The notes under the pieces were generated by a model that worked only from the letters and a program-made list of their open reading frames with translations, was not told the origin of the DNA and made no database searches. Below are positions 17,292 to 26,395 of a stretch of 64,000 nt of DNA, in pieces. This DNA comes from Flavobacterium pectinovorum (lineage in GTDB: Bacteria > Bacteroidota > Bacteroidia > Flavobacteriales > Flavobacteriaceae): the NCBI RefSeq assembly GCF_006438875.1, contig NZ_RCZH01000014.1, forward strand, positions 62,001 to 126,000, given 5' to 3'. Numbering within the stretch: the stretch's first letter is position 1; every line of letters begins with the position of its first letter. The translations under genes were made by a program, and so were the position numbers.

Positions 17292-19094
17292 ATGGGTTTA
17301 GTTACCGCGAAAGAAGTTGCAAAGGCAATAAATGTTGATAAGTACGGAGTTCTTGGTACTTTTTCAGGCTGGATTCTTATGAAGGTCCTTAAGATCTCTA
17401 CCCTTAATAAAATTTACGATCATAATAAACATTTAGAAGACCTTGCGTTTTTGAACGGAGTATTAGACGAATTGCAAATTAAGTTCGAAATTCCGGAAGA
17501 AGATTTAAAGCGTTTACCTAAAGATGGTGCTTATATTACGATTTCAAATCATCCGCTTGGAGGAATTGATGGCATTTTGCTTTTGAAATTAATGCTCGAA
17601 AGAGAACCTAATTTCAAGATCATCGCCAACTTTTTGTTACACCGAATTGTTCCGCTTAAAAAATATATCATGCCGGTTAATCCTTTTGAGAATCATAAGG
17701 ATGCTAAATCGAGTGTGGTGGGAATCAAAGAAACTTTACGCCACTTAAGCGATGGAAAACCATTGGGAATTTTCCCTGCCGGGGAAGTATCGACTTATAA
17801 AGACGGAAAATTAGTTGTGGACAAACCTTGGGAAGAAGGTGCTTTGAAGTTGATCAGAAAAGCTAAAGTTCCGGTTGTTCCGATTTATTTTCATGCCAAA
17901 AACAGCAAATTGTTTTATTGGCTTTCTAAAATCGATGATACTTTGCGAACTGCAAAATTACCATCTGAATTGCTTACGCAGAAGGATCGTGTAATTAAAG
18001 TTCGTATTGGTAAACCAATTTCTGTAAATGAACAAAACGAATTTGAAACGTTTGAAGATTATTCTGAGTTCTTAAGAAAGAAAACCTATATGCTGGCAAA
18101 TCCTTTTGAGAAGGACAGCAAACTTATCGATACAGCAAGTTTAAAAATTCCGAAAGCACCAAAAAAAATCGTAACACCTGCAAGTGAATCAAAAATGATT
18201 GACGAGGTGAATATGCTGAGAAATAGCGACTGCCGCTTATTGCAAAGTAAAAACTATGAAGTATTTTTTGCAAGAGCGAAATCTATTCCGAATGTCTTGC
18301 ATGAAATTGGTCGTTTGCGTGAAATTACTTTCCGTGAAGTTGGTGAAGGAACGAATGAATCTATCGACATAGACAAATTTGACCAATATTATCACCATAT
18401 GTTTTTATGGGATGACGAAACCAAAAAAATTGCCGGTGCTTACCGCATGGGATTGGGTTCTGAAATTTATCCTAAATACGGAATTGAAGGTTTCTATTTG
18501 AATGACTTATTTAGATTCGAACCTGAATTGCACGATATGATGCATAAATCGATCGAAATGGGTCGTGCTTTTATCATCAAAGAATATCAGCAAAAACCAA
18601 TGCCTTTGTTCCTTTTATGGAAAGGTATTATTCATACTACTTTACGTTATCCTGAACATAAATACTTATTAGGCGGTGTGAGTATTAGCAATCAATTCTC
18701 TGATTTCTCTAAATCATTGATGATCGAGTTTATGAAATCGAATTATTACGATCCATATATTGCACAATACATCCACCCGAAAAAGGCTTATAAAGTAAAA
18801 CTGAAAGACGCTGATAAAGATTTTATCTTTGATGAAGCAGAATCTGATTTGAATAAATTTGATAAAATCATTGACGAATTAGAACCTGGAAATTTACGTT
18901 TACCTGTTTTAATCAAAAAGTACATCAAGCAAAATGCCCGTGTTGTAGCTTTCAACGTCGATCCTTTGTTCAACAATGCCATAGATGGTTTAATGTACAT
19001 TAGAATCGCAGATATTCCTGAAAGCACTATGAAACCGGTTATAGAAGAGTTTCAAATAGAATTGGAGCGTAAATTATCTGAGAAAGAAGATTAA
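17292..19094 (+). CDS. olsF: Bifunctional acyltransferase/GNAT protein (OlsF-like ornithine lipid synthase)
   Basis: 600 aa with two domains. The N-terminal half (about 60-290) is a PlsC/LPLAT-type acyltransferase with ITISNHPLGGIDG (acyltransferase block 1) and GIFPAGEVSTYK (block 3). The C-terminal half (about 310-560) is an OlsB-type N-acyltransferase of GNAT fold: LREITFREVGEGT, AGAYRMGLG and EMGRAFI. OlsF fusions of this order make ornithine (or related amino-acid) lipids from an amino acid and two acyl donors. The amino acid used here cannot be read from sequence. It acts at the inner membrane. It has its own promoter and a terminator at 19117. Confidence 0.85.
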   Translation: MGLVTAKEVAKAINVDKYGVLGTFSGWILMKVLKISTLNKIYDHNKHLEDLAFLNGVLDELQIKFEIPEEDLKRLPKDGAYITISNHPLGGIDGILLLKLMLEREPNFKIIANFLLHRIVPLKKYIMPVNPFENHKDAKSSVVGIKETLRHLSDGKPLGIFPAGEVSTYKDGKLVVDKPWEEGALKLIRKAKVPVVPIYFHAKNSKLFYWLSKIDDTLRTAKLPSELLTQKDRVIKVRIGKPISVNEQNEFETFEDYSEFLRKKTYMLANPFEKDSKLIDTASLKIPKAPKKIVTPASESKMIDEVNMLRNSDCRLLQSKNYEVFFARAKSIPNVLHEIGRLREITFREVGEGTNESIDIDKFDQYYHHMFLWDDETKKIAGAYRMGLGSEIYPKYGIEGFYLNDLFRFEPELHDMMHKSIEMGRAFIIKEYQQKPMPLFLLWKGIIHTTLRYPEHKYLLGGVSISNQFSDFSKSLMIEFMKSNYYDPYIAQYIHPKKAYKVKLKDADKDFIFDEAESDLNKFDKIIDELEPGNLRLPVLIKKYIKQNARVVAFNVDPLFNNAIDGLMYIRIADIPESTMKPVIEEFQIELERKLSEKED

Positions 19095-19116
19095 TCACCG
19101 ATTAGTATAAAAAATA

Positions 19117-19152
19117 AAATCCCATTTGCTAAAAAAGCGAATGGGATTTTTT
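19117..19152 (+). terminator. Rho-independent terminator after the olsF-like gene
   Basis: AAAATCCCATT/AATGGGATTTT arms (19117-19127 and 19140-19150) with a T-run. The remainder of 19095-19421 has no visible gene; a similar hairpin (19382-19412) closes the interval on the other side. Confidence 0.85.
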
Positions 19153-19381
19153 AATTACAATTTCTTCTCCAAACTAGGTTTGTTGTTCTTCCCCAATCAA
19201 TTTACCAAATCTTTATTTTTCAGATCAGATGTAGTCCATTTTACATCTAAATCCTTTTAAAAGACAATTAAACCTTGCTTGTAAAGAGTTGCAATATTAC
19301 TTTATAAAAAGATTAGATTTATCCCCTAAAAGTCATTTAAACAAGAAAAAAAGATATTTATAAATAACGGATTAAAAAGAA

Positions 19382-19412
19382 AAATCCCATCTGCTGATGC
19401 GGATGGGATTTC
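19382..19412 (-). terminator. Terminator after the DUF805-TM2 pair
   Basis: AAATCCCATC/GATGGGATTT arms around a loop containing TGCTGATGCG, 10 bp past the TM2 stop, with an A-run on the left that becomes a U-run in the leftward transcript. Confidence 0.8.
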
Positions 19413-19421
19413 TTTTATTTT

Positions 19422-19697
19422 TTAGAACCAAGGCTTTCTACCAACCTGATACGTTTGATAAAAATCTTCGTCTGTTTTTGTCAGGTAGATAATTCCTTCG
19501 ATAAGACCTATTAAACTGCCTAGTCCGCACAAAAGATTAAGAAGTATTTGAATTATTCCTTCTTTAGTGTAACCCAAATAGAATTTATGAATCCCTAAAG
19601 CTCCAACTAAAATCCCTAAAATTCCGGCAGCAACTTTTTTGTTTTCTTGTCTTGGCGTTGATGGAGTATTCCAAGACTCTGGTTTTGTATTTTCCAT
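19422..19697 (-). CDS. TM2 domain-containing membrane protein
   Basis: 91 aa. After a polar N-terminus of about 20 residues, two transmembrane helices form the TM2 domain: GILGILVGALGIHKFYLGYT, then a second helix with LLCGLGSLIGLIEGIIYL, and a terminal TDEDFYQTY. The GIHKFYLG turn is the hallmark. The function of TM2 proteins in bacteria is not settled. It lies 15 bp after the DUF805 gene; both are small inner-membrane proteins and probably share a transcript. Confidence 0.93.
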   Translation of the reverse strand: MENTKPESWNTPSTPRQENKKVAAGILGILVGALGIHKFYLGYTKEGIIQILLNLLCGLGSLIGLIEGIIYLTKTDEDFYQTYQVGRKPWF

Positions 19698-19712
19698 TAT
19701 ATCAGTTTTTAA

Positions 19713-20138
19713 TTATTGTAATTCAACTTTTCCAATTTCATTAATGTCTTCAATTTCATTCTTAGGATCCGGGCCATATTGATTTGGACCTGGATTTCCT
19801 TCAGTACAAAACAAAATTAAGATCCAGATTGCTCCAACTACTGGAATAAAAGCAACTAAATAAAACCATCCACTTTTACCAACATCGTGTAACCTTCTGG
19901 CAATAACAGCTAAACCTGGCAAAAGAGTAGCCAAAGAATAAAGAACAAAAAGACCATATCCAACGAAAAAACCTGTCATACCATCTCCAAAAATTCCACC
20001 AATACTAGCTCCAATAATTATTAGTAAAATAGAAACTAATCCATTGGCAAGTGCAAAATACCAATATTCGCTTCTTCTTGCGCGACCTTTAAAATTGCTG
20101 TAATTTTCAAAAACAACTTTTTTGTACCATTCAATCAT
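19713..20138 (-). CDS. DUF805 family inner membrane protein
   Basis: 141 aa. N-terminal WYKKVVFENYSNFKGRARR and SEYWYFAL are the DUF805 signature, followed by about four hydrophobic helices, the conserved ARRLHDVGKSGW loop and a polar tail with GNPGPNQYGPDP. Families such as YhaH/YhaI share this; the biochemical role is unknown. It heads the two-gene leftward unit with the TM2 gene. Upstream, 20139-20343 contains AT-rich DNA and no gene. Confidence 0.94.
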   Translation of the reverse strand: MIEWYKKVVFENYSNFKGRARRSEYWYFALANGLVSILLIIIGASIGGIFGDGMTGFFVGYGLFVLYSLATLLPGLAVIARRLHDVGKSGWFYLVAFIPVVGAIWILILFCTEGNPGPNQYGPDPKNEIEDINEIGKVELQ

Positions 20139-20343
20139 AATAAATAAATTAGTTAATTAACGCCTACTCTTTGGATTTTCGGATACTCCTTTTTAAAATT
20201 TTGTTAAAATTTGGAAACAATATTAAAAAAAAATAAGCTTATAAACTAATTCTGAAGGTTACTTTTACAGAAAAAACCTGTTATTAAAAATCAAACAATT
20301 TGAACTTGAAAAACGCAACTCAGTAATTATCAGGAAATAAAAC

Positions 20344-21291
20344 TTACTTCTTATAAACCGCTTTGATTTTATCGACAATAACCTGCGCCAAACGTTCGTG
20401 ACTTTCAAAAGTCCAGCCTGCAATATGCGGTGTAAGCAAAACATTTTTGGCTTCTAGTAAATATTGAAAAGCTTCCGGAGTATTATTATCCTGAAATAAG
20501 GTTTCGAAAGATAATTTCTCATACTCCAAAACATCTAATCCTGCTCCCAGAATCTTTTTAGACTTCATAGCTTCAACCAAATCTGCTGTAACGATATTTT
20601 TACCACGTGAAGTATTTATAATCCAAAATGGCTTCGAAAATGCGTTTATAACATCAGCATTGACCATTTTGTCCGTTTCCGGAGTCCACGGGAGATGTAA
20701 ACTCAAAACATCTGTTTTTTGCTGTAATTCTTTCAACGAAACTTGTCTGGCATTTTCATCGCCTATATTTTCCAGAATATCATGAAACAAAACTTCAACT
20801 TGAAAACCACGAAGTTTTTTAGCAAAAGCTTTTCCCATGTTTCCGTAACCAATAATCCCAACCGTTTTTCCGTCTAATTCATGACCACGATTACTTTCAC
20901 GATTCCAATGTCCGGCTTTTATTTCGGCATCGGCCTGATTCAAATTATTAAATAAGGATAGAATTACGCCAAGCGAATGTTCTGCAACAGCGTTGCGATT
21001 ACCTTCTGGCGCAGCGATTAAGTGGATTCCTTTTGTCTCGGCATACTCACAATCGATACTTTCTAAACCCGCACCAACTCTGGCAATAAACTGCAAATTG
21101 GTGGCTTTGTCCAAAAAGGTTTTATCAATTTTAAAACGGCTTCGAATTACGATTCCGTTATAATCCTGAATTTTAGATTCAATTTCTTCTTTGGAAGATT
21201 TAAAATCGGCGTGATTTTCAAAACCCGCTTCTTCAAGTTGTTTCCAAAGAATGGGATGATTGCTGTCGATATGTAGAATTTTTATGCTCAT
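20344..21291 (-). CDS. D-2-hydroxyacid dehydrogenase (phosphoglycerate dehydrogenase-like)
   Basis: 315 aa. N-terminal catalytic domain with IVIRSRFKIDK and ARVGAGLESID, then the NAD-binding Rossmann fold GIIGYGNMGKAFAKKL. The catalytic residues are visible: Arg in NTSRGKNIV, Glu in GLDVLEYE and His in LLTPHIAGWT. Candidate activities are 3-phosphoglycerate dehydrogenase or a 2-oxoacid reductase. It lacks the C-terminal ACT domain of long SerA proteins. It stands alone and has a TATTTTTG -7 box at 21313-21320. Confidence 0.92.
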   Translation of the reverse strand: MSIKILHIDSNHPILWKQLEEAGFENHADFKSSKEEIESKIQDYNGIVIRSRFKIDKTFLDKATNLQFIARVGAGLESIDCEYAETKGIHLIAAPEGNRNAVAEHSLGVILSLFNNLNQADAEIKAGHWNRESNRGHELDGKTVGIIGYGNMGKAFAKKLRGFQVEVLFHDILENIGDENARQVSLKELQQKTDVLSLHLPWTPETDKMVNADVINAFSKPFWIINTSRGKNIVTADLVEAMKSKKILGAGLDVLEYEKLSFETLFQDNNTPEAFQYLLEAKNVLLTPHIAGWTFESHERLAQVIVDKIKAVYKK

Positions 21292-21312
21292 TACTATTAA
21301 AATTTATAAAAA

Positions 21313-21320
21313 CAAAAATA
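21313..21320 (-). promoter_or_regulatory. -7 box (TATTTTTG) of the 2-hydroxyacid dehydrogenase
   Basis: The reverse complement of caaaaata matches TAnnTTTG, 21 nt before the start codon. The interval 21292-21624 also holds CGCAAAG-type half-arms (about 21365-21392 and 21477-21504), a gcagattt word repeat, and a TAACTTTG box at 21554-21561 that may serve nhaA. Confidence 0.5.
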
Positions 21321-21624
21321 CAGTTTATTCTTTATTTAAGTTATTCTTTAAGTTTACTCTTTTCCAATCTCGCAAAATCGCAGAGCCGCAAAGTTTTTCT
21401 TCTCGAAGATTCTGCAGATTTAGCAGATTTTTTTTGGAATCATTTTAATTCTTTAATCTGTGACATGAAATAAAAAAACTTTGTGCCTTAGCGCCTTCGT
21501 GGCAAATCAAAGCACTAAACCAGTCAAAATTTTTAATTGGCTATTATTTTTTTTAACTTTGAAAATATAAGATTCACCATTTCTCGCTGAATTCATCCTT
21601 TCTAAATTATAATTCCCCTCCAAT

Positions 21625-22770
21625 ATGAAACTAACCAAGACTTTTAAAGCCTTTTTTGAAAACGAAAAATCAGGAGGAATACTTTTACTCTTTGTTACGA
21701 TTATCTCACTTTATCTCGCCAACTCTTCTTTTCAGACTGAATATGTTGCCTTTTGGGAAAAAGATTTGGGAGGACATTCGATTACACATTGGATTAATGA
21801 CGGTTTAATGACTATTTTCTTTTTGCTGATTGGTCTTGAACTGGAACGCGAAATTTATCATGGTGAATTATCGAGTATTAAAAATGCTTCTTTACCAATT
21901 ATGGCCGCTCTTGGAGGAATGTTGGTTCCGGCAGCAATTTTCCTGGCTTTAAATTTTGGTACCGCAACTCAAAACGGAGCCGGAATCCCAATGGCGACAG
22001 ACATTGCTTTTGCAATTGGTATTTTGTCACTTTTAGGAAAAAAAGTTCCGTCATCGCTTAAAGTGTTTCTTACGGCTTTGGCGGTTATTGACGATCTGGG
22101 CGCTATTATTGTAATTGCAGTTTTCTACACAACTACTATTTCTTTTATAAATCTTTCTATTGCTTTAGGAATTTGGGGTTTATTGTTTATTTTGAATCGA
22201 ATGAAAGTTCAAAACTTGATTCCATACTTAATTGGAGGAGTTATAATGTGGTACTTTATGCTCAACTCAGGCGTTCATGCAACTATTACCGGAGTTATTT
22301 TGGCTTTTGTAATTCCGTTTGGAAATGGTGACGAAAATTCTTCTTCGTATAAATTGCAGCACTTTTTACATAAACCTGTTGCTTTCTTTATTTTACCGCT
22401 TTTTGCGATTGCAAATACCTGTATCGCAATTGAATCTGACTGGCATGAAGGTTTAAATCATCCTAACACATTCGGAATCATTTTAGGTTTGGTTGTTGGA
22501 AAACCTCTCGGGATTTTACTTTTTTCTTCTATTGGCGTGAGTGCAGGTTTATGCACTTTACCAAAAAGCTTAAAATGGGCACATATCTTAGGCGCAGGAA
22601 TGTTGGGTGGAATTGGTTTTACAATGTCGATCTTCATTACCATTTTAGCTTTTAAAGATCCCGAAACTATTGTTTTTTCTAAAATCGCCATTTTAATTGC
22701 TTCCATACTTTCCGGCGTTTTTGGATTAGTCTATCTGAAATATACGGTTTCGAAGAAAAAAGTTGTTTAG
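21625..22770 (+). CDS. nhaA: Na+/H+ antiporter NhaA
   Basis: 381 aa, about 12 hydrophobic segments. It exchanges Na+ for protons at the inner membrane for pH and salt homeostasis. Family motifs: INDGLMTIFFLLIGLELERE, GIPMATDIAFAIG and the ion-binding aspartate pair in AVIDDLGAI. The C-terminal helices include GGIGFTMSIFI. Length matches the family. A TAACTTTG box at 21554-21561 lies 63 nt upstream. Confidence 0.97.
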   Translation: MKLTKTFKAFFENEKSGGILLLFVTIISLYLANSSFQTEYVAFWEKDLGGHSITHWINDGLMTIFFLLIGLELEREIYHGELSSIKNASLPIMAALGGMLVPAAIFLALNFGTATQNGAGIPMATDIAFAIGILSLLGKKVPSSLKVFLTALAVIDDLGAIIVIAVFYTTTISFINLSIALGIWGLLFILNRMKVQNLIPYLIGGVIMWYFMLNSGVHATITGVILAFVIPFGNGDENSSSYKLQHFLHKPVAFFILPLFAIANTCIAIESDWHEGLNHPNTFGIILGLVVGKPLGILLFSSIGVSAGLCTLPKSLKWAHILGAGMLGGIGFTMSIFITILAFKDPETIVFSKIAILIASILSGVFGLVYLKYTVSKKKVV

Positions 22771-22845
22771 AAATTGTTTTTCACGCGGATTCTGCAGATT
22801 AACGCAGATTTATTTTTCTTCTTAAACTAAAACAATCAATATAAA

Positions 22846-23244
22846 ATGAGAAACTATTACTTTTTAGTCATCACTTTTTTATTTTTATCTTGCAACAAAA
22901 GCAAAGAACTAAAAGCCAATTTTATTGATCAAACGCTTGACTTAATTATTGAAAATTCAAATGAAGAATCTATTGAATTTCCTGATTTATATGCCAATCT
23001 TACCAACAAAATTGATGATGATAAAGATGAAAAATTAAAGCTTGTTGAAAAATTAAAACTTAAAGGTTTCAAAATTGTAAATTGGGGAAGAGGAAATAAT
23101 CCACCAACTGGTCCACGAATTGTATCTGTATCATTGAGAAAAGAAGAATGTGAGTGTGAAGTCACAAAGATTTATTATTTCACTGTATCTGAATCTGAAT
23201 ACAAAATGACAGAAAAAATTAAATGTAAAGCAATAAAACCATAG
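22846..23244 (+). CDS. Hypothetical lipoprotein
   Basis: 132 aa. The signal peptide ends in the lipobox LFLSC (Cys16), followed by a charged helical segment rich in Asp, Glu and Lys (about 40-80) and a Cys pair ECECEV near the C-terminus (about 104-109) plus KIKCK. I do not recognise a family. It lies 11 bp before another lipoprotein gene on the same strand, so both probably share a transcript; nhaA upstream is separated by a gcagatta-type repeat. Confidence 0.75.
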   Translation: MRNYYFLVITFLFLSCNKSKELKANFIDQTLDLIIENSNEESIEFPDLYANLTNKIDDDKDEKLKLVEKLKLKGFKIVNWGRGNNPPTGPRIVSVSLRKEECECEVTKIYYFTVSESEYKMTEKIKCKAIKP

Positions 23245-23255
23245 TAGTCAACGGC

Positions 23256-23798
23256 ATGAAATCAACATCTAAAATTTTCTACGCAATCTTTATCCTGTTA
23301 TCAATTACAGCTTGTAATAATAAAAAGCCAGAACCAATTGTTGAGAACAAAAATTTTGATTCTATTGTTCCTCAAAAAGCCAAAAGTGAAGAATCAATAG
23401 AAGGTTTATACAAAACACAGCCAGATCCAAATAATGCTGACGAATGTGAAATGTCTATTGAAATTTCTAAAGTAAAAAATGATTATTTCTATTTTCTAAA
23501 AACTAAACTTCGAAAATTAAAAGGCAAAGCAACATTTACTACAAATGAATCCGGAGAAAAATATCTTGTTTTAGAAAGTATTAAATGGGATGATTATGAA
23601 GGTGATATCAGCAATGAAGATGAAACTGATTCCATTTCTGACCAAAAACCAGAACATAAGGAACTTGAAATTCCCGTTGGAATTGATGCGAGTTATGTAA
23701 AAGATACGCTAACCATTCAGAATTATGGTAATTCGATGAATTCGTATACTAAGATTTCAGAGTGTGGGAGAAAATATATACAGCTTATAAAAAAATAA
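23256..23798 (+). CDS. Hypothetical lipoprotein
   Basis: 180 aa. Lipoprotein signal with ITAC as lipobox (about residue 21), a low-complexity linker, then a folded region. Two cysteines (ECEMSIEIS and SECGRKY) could form a disulfide, and an acidic stretch DDYEGDISNEDETDS lies between. The pattern of SIEGLYKTQPD followed by beta-strand segments suggests a small beta-sandwich, but no known family is recognised. Second gene of the lipoprotein pair; a bidirectional terminator follows at 23946-23988. Confidence 0.75.
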   Translation: MKSTSKIFYAIFILLSITACNNKKPEPIVENKNFDSIVPQKAKSEESIEGLYKTQPDPNNADECEMSIEISKVKNDYFYFLKTKLRKLKGKATFTTNESGEKYLVLESIKWDDYEGDISNEDETDSISDQKPEHKELEIPVGIDASYVKDTLTIQNYGNSMNSYTKISECGRKYIQLIKK

Positions 23799-23840
23799 AT
23801 CCCAATTTTTGAAATTCCAAATTCCAATTATCGACAATCT

Positions 23841-23937
23841 TGTCATTTCAATGGAGAAATTGCAATAGAAACTCCGTGCATAAAGTTGCCAATCTTTGAC
23901 GAGTTACGAGTGTGACTTCTCCTTCGTCGAAGTGACA
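23841..23937. repeat. TGTCATT-type palindromic element
   Basis: Bounded by TGTCATTTC and GAAGTGACA. Its reverse complement follows the same order of words as 13266-13350 (a TTCG-rich start, gaagtcacac or gaatcacac, then CAAAGATTGGC, then cggagtttc or cggagttcc), so the two are diverged copies in opposite orientation. Confidence 0.65.
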
Positions 23938-23945
23938 AAAAAACA

Positions 23946-23988
23946 AAAAATCCCAAAATCCATATTTAAGTTGGAATTTGGGATTTTT
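23946..23988. terminator. Bidirectional terminator between the lipoprotein pair and proC
   Basis: AAAAATCCCAAAATCC pairs with GGAATTTGGGATTTTT around a short loop, with A- and T-runs outside; it lies between convergent genes. Confidence 0.85.
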
Positions 23989-24010
23989 TATATTGGAATT
24001 TCTTTTAAAA

Positions 24011-24787
24011 TTATCCCTTTATCTGTTTCAAAGAAGTCTTAATACCTTTGATCAAAGAAGAACTAAAGCCATTATGTTCCATTTCGTTCAAACCGACGAT
24101 TGTACAGCCTTGTGGCGTTGTTACACGGTCGATTAATTGTTCCGGATGTACTTTCTCTTCTAATAACATTTTTGCAGCTCCTTTTACCGTTTGTGCGGCA
24201 ATTGCTAAAGCGGTTTGAGAATCAAATCCTATTTCGATTCCGGCTTGCATCGAAGCACGAATATATCTTAACGCATAAGCTGTTCCGCAAGCACCAAGAA
24301 CCGTTGCAGCATCCATTAATTTTTCGTCAATAACCGGAGCTGTTCCTAAATCCTGAAACAAATCAACGATTGGCAATGCTTTTTCTCTGTCCTTTTCAGG
24401 GAAAGAAATACAAGTTGCAGATTCTCCAAATTGTGCTGCAATATTTGGCATGATTCGGATTACCGGATATTCGTTATTTGTTTTTTCCTGAAGCATGTCC
24501 AAAGACAATCCGCTTACTGCTGATGCAATAGTTTTACCTTGAATTACCGGTAAAATTTCTGCCAATACGATATCTACCTGATAGGGTTTTATAGTTAAAA
24601 TTACCACATCGGCTTCTTGAATATTATGTTTGTTATCTGATGAAACCGTAATTCCATACTCTGATAAATATTGAATACTTGCTGTATTTCTTCGGGTAAC
24701 CGTAACCTGATTACTTTTTGAGAACTTTGCAATTCCCAAGGCGATAGAAACTCCAAGGTTCCCTCCTCCTATTATGTGTACTTTCAT
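24011..24787 (-). CDS. proC: Pyrroline-5-carboxylate reductase
   Basis: 258 aa. Last step of proline synthesis, reducing pyrroline-5-carboxylate with NAD(P)H. The N-terminal Rossmann motif is HIIGGGNLGVSIALGI. The helical dimer domain has VLGACGTAYALRYI, AAQTVKGAAKML, and the closing TPQGCTIVGLNEMEHNGF, where the usual PGGTT loop is varied to PQGCT. Length is near the family norm of about 265. It stands alone, convergent with the lipoprotein pair. Confidence 0.95.
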   Translation of the reverse strand: MKVHIIGGGNLGVSIALGIAKFSKSNQVTVTRRNTASIQYLSEYGITVSSDNKHNIQEADVVILTIKPYQVDIVLAEILPVIQGKTIASAVSGLSLDMLQEKTNNEYPVIRIMPNIAAQFGESATCISFPEKDREKALPIVDLFQDLGTAPVIDEKLMDAATVLGACGTAYALRYIRASMQAGIEIGFDSQTALAIAAQTVKGAAKMLLEEKVHPEQLIDRVTTPQGCTIVGLNEMEHNGFSSSLIKGIKTSLKQIKG

Positions 24788-24988
24788 TCCGGGTTGGTTT
24801 TTTTGATTATTTTTGGTTGGTTAACAGCCTATTTTTCGACGTGTAAATTACGCAGATTTTACAGATTTTAAATCACTGTAATCTATCAATTTGTGGCAAA
24901 AATCTAAAAGTCAAGAATCATTCCGGATATTCCAAAAGCATTATTTAATAAACAAGCCTCTTACAATATAAACCGGATCAATTTATTC

Positions 24989-26395
24989 TTAAAGCAACTT
25001 CCCTTTTAATAACAAAGATGCGATTGTAAAGTAAATCACTAATCCCGTTACGTCTACCAGAGTAGCCACAAATGGTGCTGATGAAGTTGCGGGATCCAGT
25101 TTAAGTCTTTTCAGTAAAAATGGTATCATAGATCCTGAAAGCGTTCCCCACAAAACGATAAAAACTAACGAAAGTGAAACTGTCGCTCCAATTGCCAGCC
25201 AATGTTCTCCATATTCATAAAGTCCGGTTTGTTGCCAAATCATAATCCTGATAAAACCAACCACACCCAAGATAGCTCCTAATAAAAATCCGGATGCAAT
25301 TTCTTTTTTCATTACATACCACCAATCCTTTAGTGTCAGTTCTTTCAATGCCATTGCACGAATAATCAATGTTGCTGCCTGTGAACCGGAATTTCCTCCA
25401 CTCGAAATAATAAGCGGAACAAATAATGCCAAAACTACTGCTTTCTCAATTTCTCCTTCAAAAAATCCCATTGCAGATGCCGTAAACATTTCACCAATAA
25501 ATAAAACAACAAGCCAGGTTGCTCTCTTTTTCACCATTTCACCAAGACGCGTTTGAACGTATGGCAATTCTAATGCTTCAAGTCCCCCGAATTTCTGAAT
25601 ATCTTCGGTATCTCTTTTTTCTATTTCGTCTTTTATGACGTCAATAATATCATCAATTGTAATGCGACCTACCAAACGTCCTAATTCGTCTACAACAGGA
25701 ATGGCTTCCAAATCGTATTTATCCATCATTCGGGCTACCTCGACATCTGGAGTTTCAACGTTTACGTGATATAATTTTCTAATATAGATGTCAGAAATCT
25801 GTGTTTTTGTAGAAGTCGTCAATAAATCCTTAAGTGACAATCTGCCTTTAAGCCTGTTTTCGTCATCAACAACATAAATAGAATGTACCCGTGAAACATT
25901 TTCTGCCTGAATACGCATTTCTTTTACACAAGTAAGAACGTTCCAGTTTTCGTTGACTTTCACCAACTCTTTGTGCATGATACCACCCGCAGTATCTTCG
26001 TCGTAGCGAAGTAAATCGACGATTCCTTTTGCGTGTTCAACGTCCTGAAGTTCTGAGATTACTTCGGCTTTTCTGTCTTTTGAAAGTTCACCAATAATAT
26101 CTGCCGCATCATTGGTCTCCAATTCGTCCAGCTCTTCAGCGATTTCTTTAGGAGAAAGTCTATTTAAGATTTGTTCACGTAAATCATCCTCTAATTCCAG
26201 AAGAATCTCGGCTGTTTTCTCGCTATCTAAAACCTTAAAGATATAAGTTGCTTCATCAATGTCAATTTCATCAAGGATTTCAGCGAAATCCGCGTGATGC
26301 ATGTCATTTAATAAAATTTCGAGCTCCTTATTGTTTTTAGCTTGAATGAGTTGAGCAATTTGTTTTATTAGCTCTTTGCTGATTTTAAACTCCAT
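24989..26395 (-). CDS. mgtE: Magnesium transporter MgtE
   Basis: 468 aa. N-terminal helical domain (about 1-130) rich in acidic leucine repeats (LSPKEIAEELDEL), two CBS domains (about 135-260) with TAGGIMHKE and AIPVVDELGRLVGRITIDD, and a C-terminal membrane domain with about five helices including SSGGNSGSQAATL and PFVATLVDVTGL, the ion-path motifs. It imports Mg2+, gated by Mg2+ binding to the cytosolic domains. Its ATG overlaps the end of rsmA by 11 bp, so the two are translationally coupled. Confidence 0.97.
   Translation of the reverse strand: MEFKISKELIKQIAQLIQAKNNKELEILLNDMHHADFAEILDEIDIDEATYIFKVLDSEKTAEILLELEDDLREQILNRLSPKEIAEELDELETNDAADIIGELSKDRKAEVISELQDVEHAKGIVDLLRYDEDTAGGIMHKELVKVNENWNVLTCVKEMRIQAENVSRVHSIYVVDDENRLKGRLSLKDLLTTSTKTQISDIYIRKLYHVNVETPDVEVARMMDKYDLEAIPVVDELGRLVGRITIDDIIDVIKDEIEKRDTEDIQKFGGLEALELPYVQTRLGEMVKKRATWLVVLFIGEMFTASAMGFFEGEIEKAVVLALFVPLIISSGGNSGSQAATLIIRAMALKELTLKDWWYVMKKEIASGFLLGAILGVVGFIRIMIWQQTGLYEYGEHWLAIGATVSLSLVFIVLWGTLSGSMIPFLLKRLKLDPATSSAPFVATLVDVTGLVIYFTIASLLLKGKLL

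Noticed and set aside
16910..17338. 142-codon frame opposite exonuclease III
   Set aside because: Antisense to a gene with clear catalytic motifs, and it crosses the divergent promoter region.
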